Origin: Heterostelium album PN500
Taxonomy: Eukaryota; Evosea; Eumycetozoa; Acytosteliales; Acytosteliaceae
DNA length: 64,000 nt
Assembly (NCBI RefSeq): GCF_000004825.1
Contig: NW_008805092.1
Coordinates: forward strand, 663,358 to 727,357
Reading direction: 5' to 3'
Shown: positions 13,235-24,492 of the stretch, one piece after another
How positions within the stretch are numbered: position 1 is the first letter of the stretch
Layout of the letters: each line of letters opens with the position of its first letter
Translations under genes and position numbers: made by a program
The notes under the pieces: generated by a model
Seen by the model: only the letters and a program-made list of their open reading frames with translations
The model's database searches: none
What the model was told of the DNA's origin: nothing

Positions 13235-13436
13235 TAAAACTACTATTTATTATTTATTAATTTAAACTATTATATTACTCGAGTTTATTTAATTTTATTT
13301 ATATATATAAATTATTATAAAGTTAACATATTATTATATTGTTTATCTATAATTGGTAAATATTAGTTAGTTTCGGTTTAGTTTTTTATTGTTTGTATTA
13401 TTTAATAACATTGAATTTGTTTGTTTGTTTGTTTAG

Positions 13437-13745
13437 TTACCTCTTCTTTTTGAATTCACTATATTTGCTGGTTTGGTGCTTTCTACGTTTTTGTTTGATG
13501 TCTTTGATGCTGTCGAAATGATAATCTGGAACGGTTGAAAAGATATCGATAGTTGATCTCCAAACTGGTGCGTATGGTAATGATGTATATATTGGGATGG
13601 TAGCACCGTTCGATAAGATGCAAATCGATTTCTTGACACGTGGTGAATTCTTCTTCAAATCAGTGATGTTTCTAACCAAACCACCAATTACACCACCATT
13701 ACATCTACTAAACAATGATGTTGTTGATCTTATTAAACTATTCAT
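13437..13745 (-). CDS. Small basic protein, probably mitochondrial ribosomal
   Basis: Single-exon frame of 102 residues. The N-terminus (MNSLIRSTTSLFSRCNGG) is rich in Ser/Arg and lacks acids, like a mitochondrial presequence. The middle, SICILSNGATIPIYTS followed by STIDIFSTVPDYHFD, recalls the short beta domain of mitochondrial large-subunit proteins of the bL31m/mL55 type, and the C-terminus is Lys/Arg-rich (DIKQKRRKHQTSKYSEFKKK). The specific family is a guess. It converges on the preceding plus-strand gene, with 200 bp between stops. Confidence 0.55.
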   Translation of the reverse strand: MNSLIRSTTSLFSRCNGGVIGGLVRNITDLKKNSPRVKKSICILSNGATIPIYTSLPYAPVWRSTIDIFSTVPDYHFDSIKDIKQKRRKHQTSKYSEFKKKR

Positions 13746-14278
13746 CTTTATTTATCTTTGTTTTTAACAAAAAAGAAAAAAAAGAAAGAATAAATGAAAT
13801 GAATATAGAAAGATAGATATGTAAATCAATGAAAATTAATGATCATTCGGTTTTTCACACTATTCAAAAAAAAATTAAAAAAATTAAAAAAAGTCATCAA
13901 ATGATTATGATATTTTTATATTAAAAGAGATAAACAAAGTATACTTTGTTGTTTAGTTGGTTGATTTTATTTAATGTTACAATTTTGTTTAAAAAAATAA
14001 AAACAAATATTGTTTTAATTGTTTATTAATGGCAATTGGGTTTTAAAAGTTCACTGGAATGATTGTTTTTGTACAGGTTTTGTTATATATTGACATGACA
14101 ATCACATTATATTCAATGATCGGATATCTGTGTGGGTGTGTATGGTTAGGTTGTTAAAAAGATGAGAAAGGTGAAGGTGTTTTGGTTTCCAATCAACTTT
14201 ACAATTGATTGACTTTTTTGATTATTGTTGTTGTTGTTTTGTTGTTATGTTGCAATTTGTTTGTTGTCGATTGATTGT
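13746..14278. other. Intergenic
   Basis: About 530 bp between two minus-strand genes: upstream of the small mitochondrial-like gene and the 3' flank of the RAMP4-like gene. AT-rich with T/G stretches. No coding exon recognised. Confidence 0.5.
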
Positions 14279-14563
14279 TTATTGACTTCTGAAGATTTGC
14301 AAGAGTGATGAACCAACAACTACAAAGACAATGAATGCAAGAACGTATGGTGAGAGACCAATGGATTCTTCCTTCTTCTTGATTTCAACCTTTCCTCTCT
14401 TTTCAATGTTGTTGTGATACTTTTCAGTCTTTTGTCTTAAGGTACGTGAGTTCTATTTAAATTAATTAATTAATTTATATAAGGTTGGAAACCAATTGTT
14501 TATTTGTTAGTTATTTATCATATCACATATTAAACAATCAATTATCAATTATGAACATACCAT
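14279..14563 (-). CDS. RAMP4/SERP-type ER membrane protein
   Basis: Stress-associated ER protein that sits at the Sec61 translocon in other eukaryotes. The coding sequence has two exons: 14561-14563, which is only the ATG, and 14279-14452. The intron (GTATGT..AAATAG) removes 108 bp in phase 0. The 58-residue product reads NSRTLRQKTEKYHNNIEKRG, a Lys-rich cytosolic part, then LSPYVLAFIVFVVVGSSLLQ as a single C-terminal membrane segment ending IFRSQ. This matches the family layout (HSKNITQRG-like motif, then one TM helix) and its usual length of about 60-66 residues. An initiator-only coding exon explains why the gene is easily missed. Confidence 0.88.
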
Positions 14564-15274
14564 TTTTAAAAGATTATTTGTTTTTTTTATTTTAATTTAA
14601 AAATAAGAAAGGTTTTATAAATAAATAAATGTTGGATGAAATGAGATGAAATGAAACAAATGAATTTTGAATGATACAGAAAACAATAATAAATTTCAAT
14701 TGAATGCTTGATGTTGATTTGACCAATACAAAAATATATTTTCAGTTTTTTTTTTTCTGGTCGTTTTTGCAATATCACAGTAATTTTGGGGGTGTCTGCT
14801 GATGCGTTGGATCAAAAATGCCCACACAATAATAAAAAAAAAAAAGTCAACTCATTTTGACCATAAAAAATAAATATATTGCAAAAAAAAAAAAAAAAAT
14901 GAAAAGAAAAGTTGAAAAAATAAAATAATTTCAAAATATATTATTTGCAATATATTCACACCAATTTTGGTTGTTTCCAAACAATAACGTTATTCCTAAA
15001 ATACAAAGAAGTTTCATTTCATACACCCCACAAAAATTAATTAAATAATAAAAAAAAAGTAAAATAATACAAATTATTATTATTCATCTTTTAATTGATA
15101 AAAAAATTAATAAAAAATAAAATAAAAAAAGGTGAAAGAATAATAATAAATTAATTTTTATTTAAAGTTACTTATTTAATTTTTTTTTGATTGGAAAAAT
15201 AAGATAGATAGTTAAGATTTACAAGTTTTAGTTTTGGAAATTAATAGTTTCATATTTTATATTTTGTTTAGAAA
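14564..15274. promoter_or_regulatory. Divergent intergenic region
   Basis: About 710 bp between the RAMP4-like start (minus) and the syntaxin start (plus). It has long A runs at 14830-14900 and 15040-15130. No RNA gene seen. Confidence 0.45.
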
Positions 15275-15858
15275 ATGAATAATAATAATTATAGTAACAA
15301 CAGTAATAATAGTGGTTTTAATAGACCAAACTTTAATACACCATATTTATCACAAGATGCAAAGTAAGTAGTAGTAGTTGTTGTTGTTGTTTTTGAAACA
15401 ACAGTCAGGTTTGAAAGATATCTTGTTGTAGTGTTTTAACTAATTCTGTTAATTTGAAACTAATTAGGAGTAAATTGTTTGAAGGTGGAGATGGCGGTGG
15501 AAGAAAATGGGGATCACCTCCTCAAGACACTGAATATACACGTCACTTTAATAATGAACAACTTTTAGATAAACAGAAAGATGTGATGGCAGATCAAGAT
15601 AAACTGCTAGATTCACTCTCGAATAGCATTATGCGACAGAAAGACATTGCTATTACCATCGGTAACGAAGCAGAGAAGCAGGGTATCATGCTAGACGACC
15701 TGAATGACCACGTTGATGGCACATCAACGAAAATTAGAAATGCATCGAGAGGTATCTTACGTTTGACAAAGGATTCAAAGACAACTGGTCATTGGATTTG
15801 CATTTGTGTTTTAATTTTGGTTTTGATCGTTGTTATTGCATTGGCTGCGTCTACATAA
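15275..15858 (+). CDS. Qc-SNARE, syntaxin-8-like
   Basis: Membrane-fusion SNARE of the endolysosomal pathway by similarity. Exons 15275-15363 and 15468-15858, joined in phase 2, give 159 residues. After an Asn-rich N-terminus and a short linker (SKLFEGGDGGG) comes the SNARE helix from about residue 65 (QLLDKQKDVMADQDKLLDSL), with the central GNEAEKQ supplying the zero-layer Gln, then DDLNDHVDGTSTKIRNA. A C-terminal anchor follows (WICICVLILVLIVVIALAA) with only two residues after it. There is no Habc domain, which fits Qc syntaxin-8 proteins. D. discoideum has syn8A and syn8B; I cannot assign this copy to either. Confidence 0.85.
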
Positions 15859-16689
15859 TCAACAAACAACTATAACAACTATAAAACAAAACCAATATTA
15901 TATTTATTTTTATATAACTACTACACAAAACCACTTTCTTTATCAACAACAACAACAAATATTACAATCATTGTATAATAGCATGTAATATATATAAATA
16001 ATATATGTGCATGTTCAATAATCATATAACAACCAATTTTCACATAATATAATGATTTTTTTTTCTTTTTCTCTCCCTATTAGAGCCCAATCAAAGATTT
16101 CTCTAATGAATCAATAATATTAATAAAGAAGGACTTAAACATCCTTTCCTCTTATCATTGGTTGGTTGGTAGATAGGTTGTAGGTAATCTGTGTTGTAAG
16201 GCGACCATAATAAAGCAACAACTGACATTAAATGCAAAAATTTGATATACATTAAAAATATCAAAATATAAATCAATTATTGTGATGTTGTAGTCATTCA
16301 TATGCACTTTAGATGATCACAACTTATTATACAACCAATTAATTAAAAAGGATTTTGTATACAAATTAAATAATCTCTATTTTTTTTTCTATTTTTTTTT
16401 TGAATATCTAATTGATAATGTTTCATAGATTTACTATTTTAGTTTGAGGTACGAATGAATTATATTACCTATAGCGATGTATACATGTTGAAAAAGGTTT
16501 ATTTTAATTTATTATTACTTTGTATGTATCTATATTTGTATCAAAAGTTGGGTTGTGGTGATGGTGATTTGTGAATGATATCTTGTAGCCAAAGATATTT
16601 CATTATTAGGTGTTATATTCTTTGTTTCCAATTTACTTTCACATATTGTTGTAATAATAATATTATCGAGCAATATTTCTATAAGTTGT
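15859..16689. other. Intergenic between convergent genes
   Basis: About 830 bp of AT-rich DNA between the syntaxin stop and the stop of the following minus-strand gene. It holds no recognisable coding exon or RNA gene, and is long for a convergent 3'-3' spacer. Confidence 0.5.
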
Positions 16690-16841
16690 TTAGTGGTGAC
16701 CATGACCGTGCTTGTCCTTGAAGAGTTCTGGGTGTTGCAATCTTTGTACCTTTTCCCAATAGACTATAAAATAAAGATTTATTTTGTTAATAAATATATT
16801 TTATCGTGTTAATATTATAACTATTAATTGTTATGATTATG

Positions 16842-16937
<96 letters not shown>

Positions 16938-17520
16938 AATAGAAACATTCATTTATTATTATCATAACTGTTGTTGAAAATAATGATCTATACAGCTGTA
17001 GTGGTATCTAATCTGAAGTATTTTGTTGATTAATCGACAATTCAACAAACTTATTGATAATGTTGAATTAATGATCAAAATATGTTTAATTAAGTGATAT
17101 AAATCCAATCTATCTTTTCTAAAATGTTTTAAATCTGTCAAATCTGTATTTCCAATAGATTTCTATGTTTTGCTGCTAAACTTGATCTATTGTATATTTA
17201 AAATATAGGTGTTGTAACTACTACTGCTGCTGCTGTTGTTGTTGTTGTTTGCTGCTATTATTTTTATATGATTATAGTTATATTTATGTTAGATTCATAC
17301 GTGATTCCTTTCTGGCTTTGTCTATAATTGGTGATTGTAAACAAATTAGTATTGTGATGATCTTCAAGAGTAGTAAAAAAATAAAATAAAAAAGATACAT
17401 ACCATCGATACCCATATGTACCTTGACGATCAAAGCAGACCAGGCACCAGCACCGACGAGGAATGGCCAGAATTGCTTGACTTGGTAGTTGAAGAATTGT
17501 CCGAGTGGTTGTTGTCTCAT
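16690..17520 (-). CDS. Probable ATP synthase F0 subunit j (Atp18/6.8PL-like)
   Basis: Three exons, 17403-17520, 17301-17321 and 16690-16763, give 70 residues. The middle exon is only 21 nt. The N-terminal part, QFFNYQVKQFWPFLVGAGAW, continues into SALIVKVHMGI as one membrane segment. The WPF-(x)-V-G-A pattern is what yeast Atp18 shows. The soluble tail DKARKESLYWEKVQRLQHPE ends KDKHGHGHH, recalling the His-ending C-terminus of the mammalian 6.8-kDa proteolipid. Role in dimer stability of mitochondrial ATP synthase is inferred. The intron between exons 2 and 3 is 537 nt, unusually long here, and carries a TTA microsatellite. Confidence 0.6.
16843..16934. repeat. (TTA)n microsatellite inside an intron
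   Basis: About 30 uninterrupted TTA/ATT triplets within the 537-nt intron of the ATP synthase j-like gene. Triplet repeats are common in dictyostelid coding DNA; this one is non-coding. Confidence 0.9.
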
Positions 17521-19175
17521 TGTGATAAACAATAAATTATAATATAAAAATGATAATATCAATAAAAAATTATGACGATCAAATCATTCGAATATTATTG
17601 TGTGAAAATATTTTTTTTATTTTTTCATTTTTTTTCATTTTTTTTTCAATTTTTCCTTTGAACGTTACTATGCTAAAATATTATTTCTTTGGGTCGTGAA
17701 GATATTCAAAACAGTTTAACCATTCACCTGATTATATTTATTATTATCAACAAAAATGAATTGTTTTTTTTTTTTTTTCACATCAAGTATTCTTTGTAAA
17801 GATAGAAAATTAATATTTCAGTATTTTTTTGACTGTGAAACAAGTTGTTTTTTATTGGGTTGTGATAAAAAAATCCAAAAACCTTTGTTGTAAAAGTTCT
17901 TTGCAACAATGACGGATTTTCAATGCTTATGAAAAGTAATCTGTATGTGGATGTTCAAGGTTCAAAATCTGGACGTCTTAGTGAAACATAAAACAGAAAG
18001 GAATGGATTTAGATCTGACAAATTTGGTAAAAAAAGTGGTTAGGTCCATTTCCTATTTCATTTGACTACTCATAGGTCAACATCCAATCTAAGGGATCAA
18101 AATTCTTTGAACTCAAAGATTTTATATCTTTACCTTTAATTATTGTGGTGAGAAAGATAATGTTAATCATGATTGCGTAAAGTTGTCGTTGGTTCAAAGT
18201 TGGTTAGACAGGAGTGGTTACATCAAATTTTACTAAAAAAGTTTTATTTTCACAATATTGTCCATTTTTTTTTTTAATTTTTTTTTGCAAATTATCTAAC
18301 TCTATTAATTTTGATGAAGAAAAAAAAAAAACGACTAAAACCAAAATTTTATCTATATTACACCATTTGTCTTTTATAGTTTTTTTTTTATATATTTTCA
18401 AATTGTATGTAGGTAATAATTTAATTAAATTAAAATAATATTCAAAAGTAGTATATGTTTGTATTAGTGTATAAAAATAGATTGAGGTATCAGGCTGTCA
18501 ATCGACATTTTTTGCAATTAATTAAGATCTAGTTGTAATTTTACTTTTTAGTATTATTTTTGTCAAATAATTGAATTGACATTATTAGTAATAATTTTTG
18601 TTTTTGTTTTTTCAATTTCATATTTATATACAAAAATAGCTATTTTTCATACAACGACATAATATAGTGTGTAAGTTTATCAAAAGTTTTTAGTTTCTAA
18701 AAAAAATAAGGTATATCCCTAGTTATTATTAAGATATGTGTGTTTTGTCTGACTTGACTAATACCACACACACACTACTAGAGATTCCCTCCAATTTTTA
18801 GTTTGTGAAACTAAAAAACACACACATTCATAATTTACACCATCTACCACATATAATATCCTCTTATTTCTTTATTTCACAAGAATAATAGCAAATATTA
18901 TAATATTTGAATAAACTTTGAAAAATCAATAGTAATAAAAACAATAATAATAATAATAATTAATATTTTGTTTTAAGATATCAGTTATAAAAAATCCAGA
19001 TAGAAAGATAGATTATCATTTTTTTTGTATGAATCATAAAAAAACGATACATCAAATTAACACAAAATATTTATCATATGATATTATCATTTTTTATTTT
19101 TTTTACAAAATAAAAACAATATATTAATTTATTTTAAAACAATAAATAAATATAGTAGTTAGATAGATAGAAAAA
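17521..19175. promoter_or_regulatory. Long divergent intergenic region
   Basis: About 1.65 kb between the ATP synthase j-like start (minus) and the desaturase start (plus), the longest gap outside the subtelomere. It includes a perfect 10-bp inverted repeat with a 3-nt loop at 18795-18817 (TTTTTAGTTT / AAACTAAAAA), flanked by CA-rich stretches at 18763-18778 and 18820-18828. Short open frames at 18204-18438 are A/T-run artefacts. Nothing else recognised. Confidence 0.5.
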
Positions 19176-20330
19176 ATGGGTAAAGGTAAAGGAGCAAGCA
19201 CAAAGGAGAGAGTTAGATATCCATCGAAATCGGGTGTACCACCACTGGATGGTACAGGACCAATGGAGAAATACGATCCAAAGGATGAGTATATTCGTGT
19301 GGAGGCAGTACAACAACATTGGACCAGAAGAAAGCTCATCTCACAAAAGTACCCAGAGGTACTCAACTTCCCAACCTATCATACACCAACTGCATTCTGG
19401 GTGGTTGCATTGGTTTCTGCACTGATGATTACAGCCAAGATGATGGAGAACGCCTCATTCTTGACCATCTTGTTGGTCTCATATGTTTTCGGAGCAACTG
19501 TTTCACACGCTCTCTGGGTATTAATTCATGAGCTCACTCATGACCTTGTATTCAAAGAAGGTACAATGAACAGTATCTTCCTTTTAATTGCCGATCTTCC
19601 ACATCTCATTCCAGCTGGTGTCAGCTTCCGTCATTATCACAGAGTATGTTTGAAACAAAAAAAGAAAACAATATCCTTTTCATTTCTAACTTCTTTATTT
19701 ATTTTTGTTTTGTTTAAAAACTATTAGCTTCATCATTCATTCTTGAATGAAACTTACACTGATCCAGATGTACCAATTCCATATGAAAATTCAATTCTTG
19801 GACACTCACCACTTGGTAAGGCAATTTGGTTCTGTTTCTACTCGATTGTCATTGCTTTGAGATCGGCTTTCTATCCATTGAAGGATCAATCGCCATTCGG
19901 TATCTGGATGGTCTTGAACTACATTTGCAACATTGCGTTCACCTATTTAATGAGCCAATGGGTTGGTACTTGGGGTATGGTCTATTTGATTCTCTCTTCG
20001 TTGATGTCGGTCGGATTCTTGATGCATCCACTCGGTGCACGTTGGATCGCCGAGCATTTCGCCGTCACCCAATCCGAGCAAGAGACCTACTCGACCTACG
20101 GTATCATCAACACCCTCGGTTTCAACATTGGTTATCACAATGAGCACCACGATTTCGTACGTGTTCCATGGATCTACTTGCCAAGATTGACATCGATCGC
20201 CTCTGAATACTACACCAAGGGATTGCGTTACCACACCTCCTACTGGAGAGTCTTATACGAGTTTTTGAATCAAGACGATTTCACTTTCAACAGCAGAGTC
20301 GTCAGAAATCCAAAGCAAAGAGTCGACTAA
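19176..20330 (+). CDS. Sphingolipid delta(4)-desaturase (DES1 type)
   Basis: ER membrane enzyme that introduces the 4,5 double bond into dihydroceramide. Exons 19176-19643 and 19728-20330 join in phase 0, giving 356 residues. The N-terminal Lipid_DES region is recognisable (HWTRRKLISQKYPEV). Three di-iron His boxes are present: HELTHD, HYHRLHH and NEHHD. The intron falls exactly between HYHR and LHH, splitting the second box. Several membrane segments lie between the boxes (FWVVALVSALMITAKM, FLTILLVSYVFGATVSH). The C-terminus is soluble and basic. The protein is slightly longer than animal DES1 because of a Gly/Lys-rich leader. Codon use is more C-rich at third positions than in its neighbours, which suggests high expression. 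Confidence 0.93.
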
Positions 20331-20617
20331 ATTTATAAATTACATTAAATATATATATACAATCATATATCAACAATTTTTGTCACAATACTCCTCAAAC
20401 AACAACGAACAAAGTAATATTACTTTAACATTAACTTTTTCATTTCCCAGTTCATCTTCTTATACAAATAATTAGGAGATTAATAATAATAATAGCAACA
20501 ACAAATAAATTATTTAAATAACCAACTTGGTAGTTTGAAACTATTTTGTCAATTTTGGTTTAAAAATATATATATATTGTATTTTTACATTTGTTATTTT
20601 CTATTTATTTAAATTAA

Positions 20618-22144
20618 TTATAGTTTTGTATTCATATATTGAGTGATGATGTTCATTATTTGTGATCCTGGGAATCTACCTAATGCTCCACTGCTACAGT
20701 CAATCTCTGAGAATTGTTGAACTTTGTCGATAAACTTCCAGTTTTCATGTGATTGCGGTTGTTTCATGAGTAGTGGTTTGCTAATGGTGAAAGGAACTGG
20801 CTCACAAGAGTGGTCACCCGATAACACAGGTGTAGAATGGTCACCGGTTACGCAAATAGAGAACTTGGCTACACCCTCCAACTCTGCTTGGCCAAGTTCA
20901 TCGACGATCTTGGCCAGCATTGCATCGACCTTCTCTAACAATCGTACTTTGAGATCAGCATCTTTATCGTGTCCAGCATCGTCGACCGCCTTGATATGAA
21001 GGAAACCAAAGTCATACTTTCCACTCTTGATGGCAGCGGCTGCTGTTCTTGCCTTGGAGTCAAAGTCGGTGTGATAGTCACCGGTTCCACCTGGTGCCTC
21101 AACGAGATCGATCTCAATGGACATACCCAAGCCAGCAATGATACAGGTTGGAGCGATCATGAATGCACGCATCTTGTATTTCTCGAAAAAGGTGGGTGCC
21201 TCTGCTCTGACACCGCAACCTCTTAGCAGCACTACATTGGCGAGTGCCAATCCTTCTTTGGCACGCTCCGCATTGATCGGATGCTTCTCGAGAGCAGCCC
21301 GAATAACATCGGATAACTCGTTAACCAAACGAGCAGTGAATTCTGCCTCTTTGCTTCCATCTAATGACTGTGCTCTAAGTAACGGTAGATTGTCTTTCAG
21401 TGGATCAGTATTTGTAATTGCATCTGTCAAACCTGGACCTCTAACTCTAATACCACATCTATGTTCTGTTGCATATTTAACATCAACTCTGTAATCTGGG
21501 AATGATGGTAATTTACTATATTCTCTCAAATGTTAATATATATTCAATCAAACAATTAAATAATGTTTAAACATACACGCCAGTAAGATAATCACATAGA
21601 ATAGGTCCTAAATGTTCAAAGTTTCTATCTGCTCTTCTTGATGTAACTATACCTGTTTTAGTATCGATGGTTGCAAAGTTTGATTTGAAAGCAATGTCAC
21701 CCGGCACCATATCAAGTCCAGCACCCATCGCTTCGAATGCACCTCTACCTCTATAATATCTATAAATATGTAACAATGTGATAATAAGTATATCTGTTTT
21801 TAAATGTAACAATTGTTATATATATATATATGATGTTCATACATACATTCTTGGATCATAACCAAATATTGAAAGATGTGCAGTATCACTACCACATGCA
21901 TAACCAGGTTCTACAGGATCCATTATACCATTGACACCATATTCTAATTTGAAAGCAATTATAATCTATATATTAGAAAACTAACCTTTTTTTTAGAAAT
22001 CTATTGTTACTTACTTGCCATTAAATCCATTGTAGGTGTATTTGCTTTCTGTAATGTAGTTAATCCATTATATTTGGGTATGGAGACATCTGCAAGACCA
22101 TCAACCATCACAAACAACATTCTGTTTTGTGATTCTGCTGACAT
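20618..22144 (-). CDS. apgM: 2,3-BPG-independent phosphoglycerate mutase, archaeal type
   Basis: Interconverts 3- and 2-phosphoglycerate in glycolysis. Four exons, 22015-22144, 21847-21943, 21577-21759 and 20618-21524, give 438 residues with frame kept throughout. The start [20 protein letters not shown] carries the first metal-binding Asp. [14 protein letters not shown] contains the nucleophilic Ser expected in ApgM, followed by [15 protein letters not shown] and [11 protein letters not shown]. Further conserved blocks are [15 protein letters not shown], then [23 protein letters not shown] and [10 protein letters not shown], which complete the alkaline-phosphatase-fold metal site. All expected metal and nucleophile residues are visible, so the enzyme should be active. 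This class is shared with archaea and some protists and is unrelated to cofactor-dependent mutase. Confidence 0.93.
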
Positions 22145-22388
22145 TTTTTTATTTATTTAATTGAATATTAAAAGACCTAATGAAATGAACATATCAAATT
22201 TAAGTATTTTCAGATTTTTTTTTTGGTTTTTTTTTTTTTTTTTTTTTTTGAAAAATCAAAGATTGAATATATGGTTTAATCATTCTTATAATAGTCAAAA
22301 AAAGAAGAAGTAATTTATTTTTTGATTGAAAAGAATTTAAAATGAATTAAAACTAATATTGTTGTTAATGTTGGAAAATTTAATACAA

Positions 22389-23224
22389 TTATTGTTTGGA
22401 AGTGTTATATTGGGATTGATATGGTTGTGGTGGTTGTTGATATTGATATTGTGGTTGATATGGTTGTTGGTGTTGATATTGTGGTTGGTAACCTTGCGGG
22501 TAAATGGCGGTTTGATTTTGGATCAGTGAAACTTGGTCACCTGAGTGACAGTGTTCGTGTTTGTGAATTTCCTTGTATCTGCTGGAGACAAAAGAGTTGT
22601 TGAAGATGCATAGGAAAATAGTTACGAGGCCAAAGAACCATCCAATACTTGGACCCCAGGATTGGGTGTATCCATTGGTTGATGAGCTTCCAAAGAATCT
22701 ATCACAGTAAGATCCACCATAGCTACACATTCCAGAGCTCTCAAAGACCTTGTTAACGGCAATGAAAGAAATTACCGAGATAATTTCAAAGAGTGACATC
22801 AGGATTACGAAAATTCTATTTACATTCAATGCTCTCTTGTGGCAAGTACGGTATGATACTAAAAGGGCAATTGCACTAACAATAAAACAAACGAGACCCA
22901 AATATTGGACGAATCCAATACCAATAAAGAATTTACAGATATTGATACCACTTTCATTTACATAGTAAACTGAGGATCTTAAACCAGAGGAGGTATACTA
23001 TGAAATAATAAGTTAATATATTAATGTTTTGTTGGGAAATAAAAGGTTGATTTATTTAAATTTACCTTATTTCTGTATAGATCATATGTACTTTTACCAA
23101 CGTCATACTCTACATCAGTGGTAACATGATACCAATCACCGGCTATTGATCCAATGACAGAGACTGCCAGTAAAAAATTTATAACAACCAAAGCATAAAA
23201 ATAATTACGTTCTAAGTGTGACAT
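22389..23224 (-). CDS. Four-TM membrane protein, tandem copy A
   Basis: Exons 23066-23224 and 22389-22997 (phase 0) give 255 residues. The topology is claudin/PMP22-like: TM1 (ALVVINFLLAVSVIGSIAG) followed by GDWYHV, an outer loop, TM2 (LGLVCFIVSAIALLVSY), TM3 (FVILMSLFEIISVISFIAV), a second loop with Cys in SSGMCSYGGSYCDRFFG, and TM4 (IGWFFGLVTIFLCIFN). The cytosolic tail is made of PQYQ/QQPYQ repeats. It is clearly a paralogue of the next gene upstream: same exon 1 length (159 nt), same intron phase, same GDWYH and WGPSxGW motifs. Function unknown; an adhesion or channel-accessory role is only a guess. Confidence 0.8.
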
Positions 23225-23641
23225 TTTTGAAAATATATAGGAATGTTAAATTTATTTATACAGATAAAAAAGATAATAGATAAAAAAAAACAAAAGATAA
23301 ATTTAAGAATAAGAATACAATGAATGTTTAATTAAGGAGTAACTCAAATAAATAGTGATTCTTGTTTAAAATTGATCTTACTTTCCAAAGAATTAAATTT
23401 CGTCTTGATTTTTGCTAAAATTGATCCTTTTGATTTTTTTTTTGTGCAAAATTCTTCAAGATTAAAAATCAATACGTTAAAAACTGAGATGAGGTGGAAC
23501 AACACCGCACACCAAGATATTTTAAGATTTTGTTGATTTTACATTTATTATTTTTTAAATTAAAAATGGAACTAAATATTTATTTTAAGGAATTTAATTT
23601 TTTTATTTAAATAAGAATTTAATTAAAAACCAAAGAGGTTT
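23225..23641. other. Intergenic between tandem paralogues
   Basis: About 415 bp separating two same-strand four-TM genes. It contains the promoter of the downstream copy. AT-rich; no other feature seen. Confidence 0.5.
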
Positions 23642-24492
23642 TTATGGGAATTGCTTTTGGTTATGAGCTGACTGTTGATATTGTTGTTGGTATTGAGGTT
23701 GGTATTGTGGTTGGTATTGTGGTTGGTATGGTTGTTGGTGTTGAGGTTGATATTGTTGTTGGTAGTTTTGTTGTGCAAGTGGAGAAGTTCCGGACATTTG
23801 AGAGTATCCTTCGTCATGGCAATGATGTTCGAGGTGTCTGGCTCTCTTGAAGACCAAGATGATGCTGATTATCGAGAAAAAGACAACACTAATGGCGAAT
23901 CCCCAACCATAACTTGGACCCCATTTAATATAAGCCAAATTGGATTCTACACTTCCGGCAAACTTATTACAGAAGCTGGAGACGTTGGCAGATTCACTAC
24001 AGTCGAATGCCTTATTAATTCCAAACAATGCACAAACAGCAACGATTTGGAAGAAGAGCATTAAAGCTGAAAAGATTTTGTTGGTCTTTAAGGATTGTTT
24101 GGTACATTTTCTATGTGATGTAGTGAGTGCTGTTGAGCTAATGACTAAACAAATTGCCGACAGGAATTGGAAAATTCCAATAGCAACAAATAATTTACTA
24201 ACATTATATCTTAAATAATTCACATAATAGTCTTTATAGATGAAATCTGAATTTACCTAAAATTTTGTAATAATAATAGATATATTATATAAGTAAATAT
24301 TAAATTTCAAGAGATTTGTAGATTATTTCTTACTTTAGTATAGAATAAATTATAATCGCTGGTTACTACAGTTCCATTTCCAAGGTCTGTTTTAAGATGG
24401 TACCAATCACCAATGATAGCACCAATCACACCTATTAACATTAAAACATTTAAGCCTTCTAAGATATAAAATTGTCTTTTATCGCTTGACAT
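23642..24492 (-). CDS. Four-TM membrane protein, tandem copy B
   Basis: Exons 24334-24492 and 23642-24256 (phase 0) give 257 residues. Same plan as copy A: TM1 (LEGLNVLMLIGVIGAIIG) then GDWYHLKTD, TM2 (FQFLSAICLVISSTALTTS), TM3 (FSALMLFFQIVAVCALFGI), a Cys-containing loop (CSESANVSSFCNKFAGS), KWGPSYGWGFAISVVFF as TM4, and a tail of PYQPQYQ repeats. The tail repeats of the two copies are more regular than the rest, as expected for slippage-prone sequence. Function unknown. Confidence 0.8.

Noticed and set aside
18204-18438. Open frames on both strands in the long intergenic gap
   Set aside because: Built from A/T homopolymers (Lys, Phe, Ile) with no domain or splice context.
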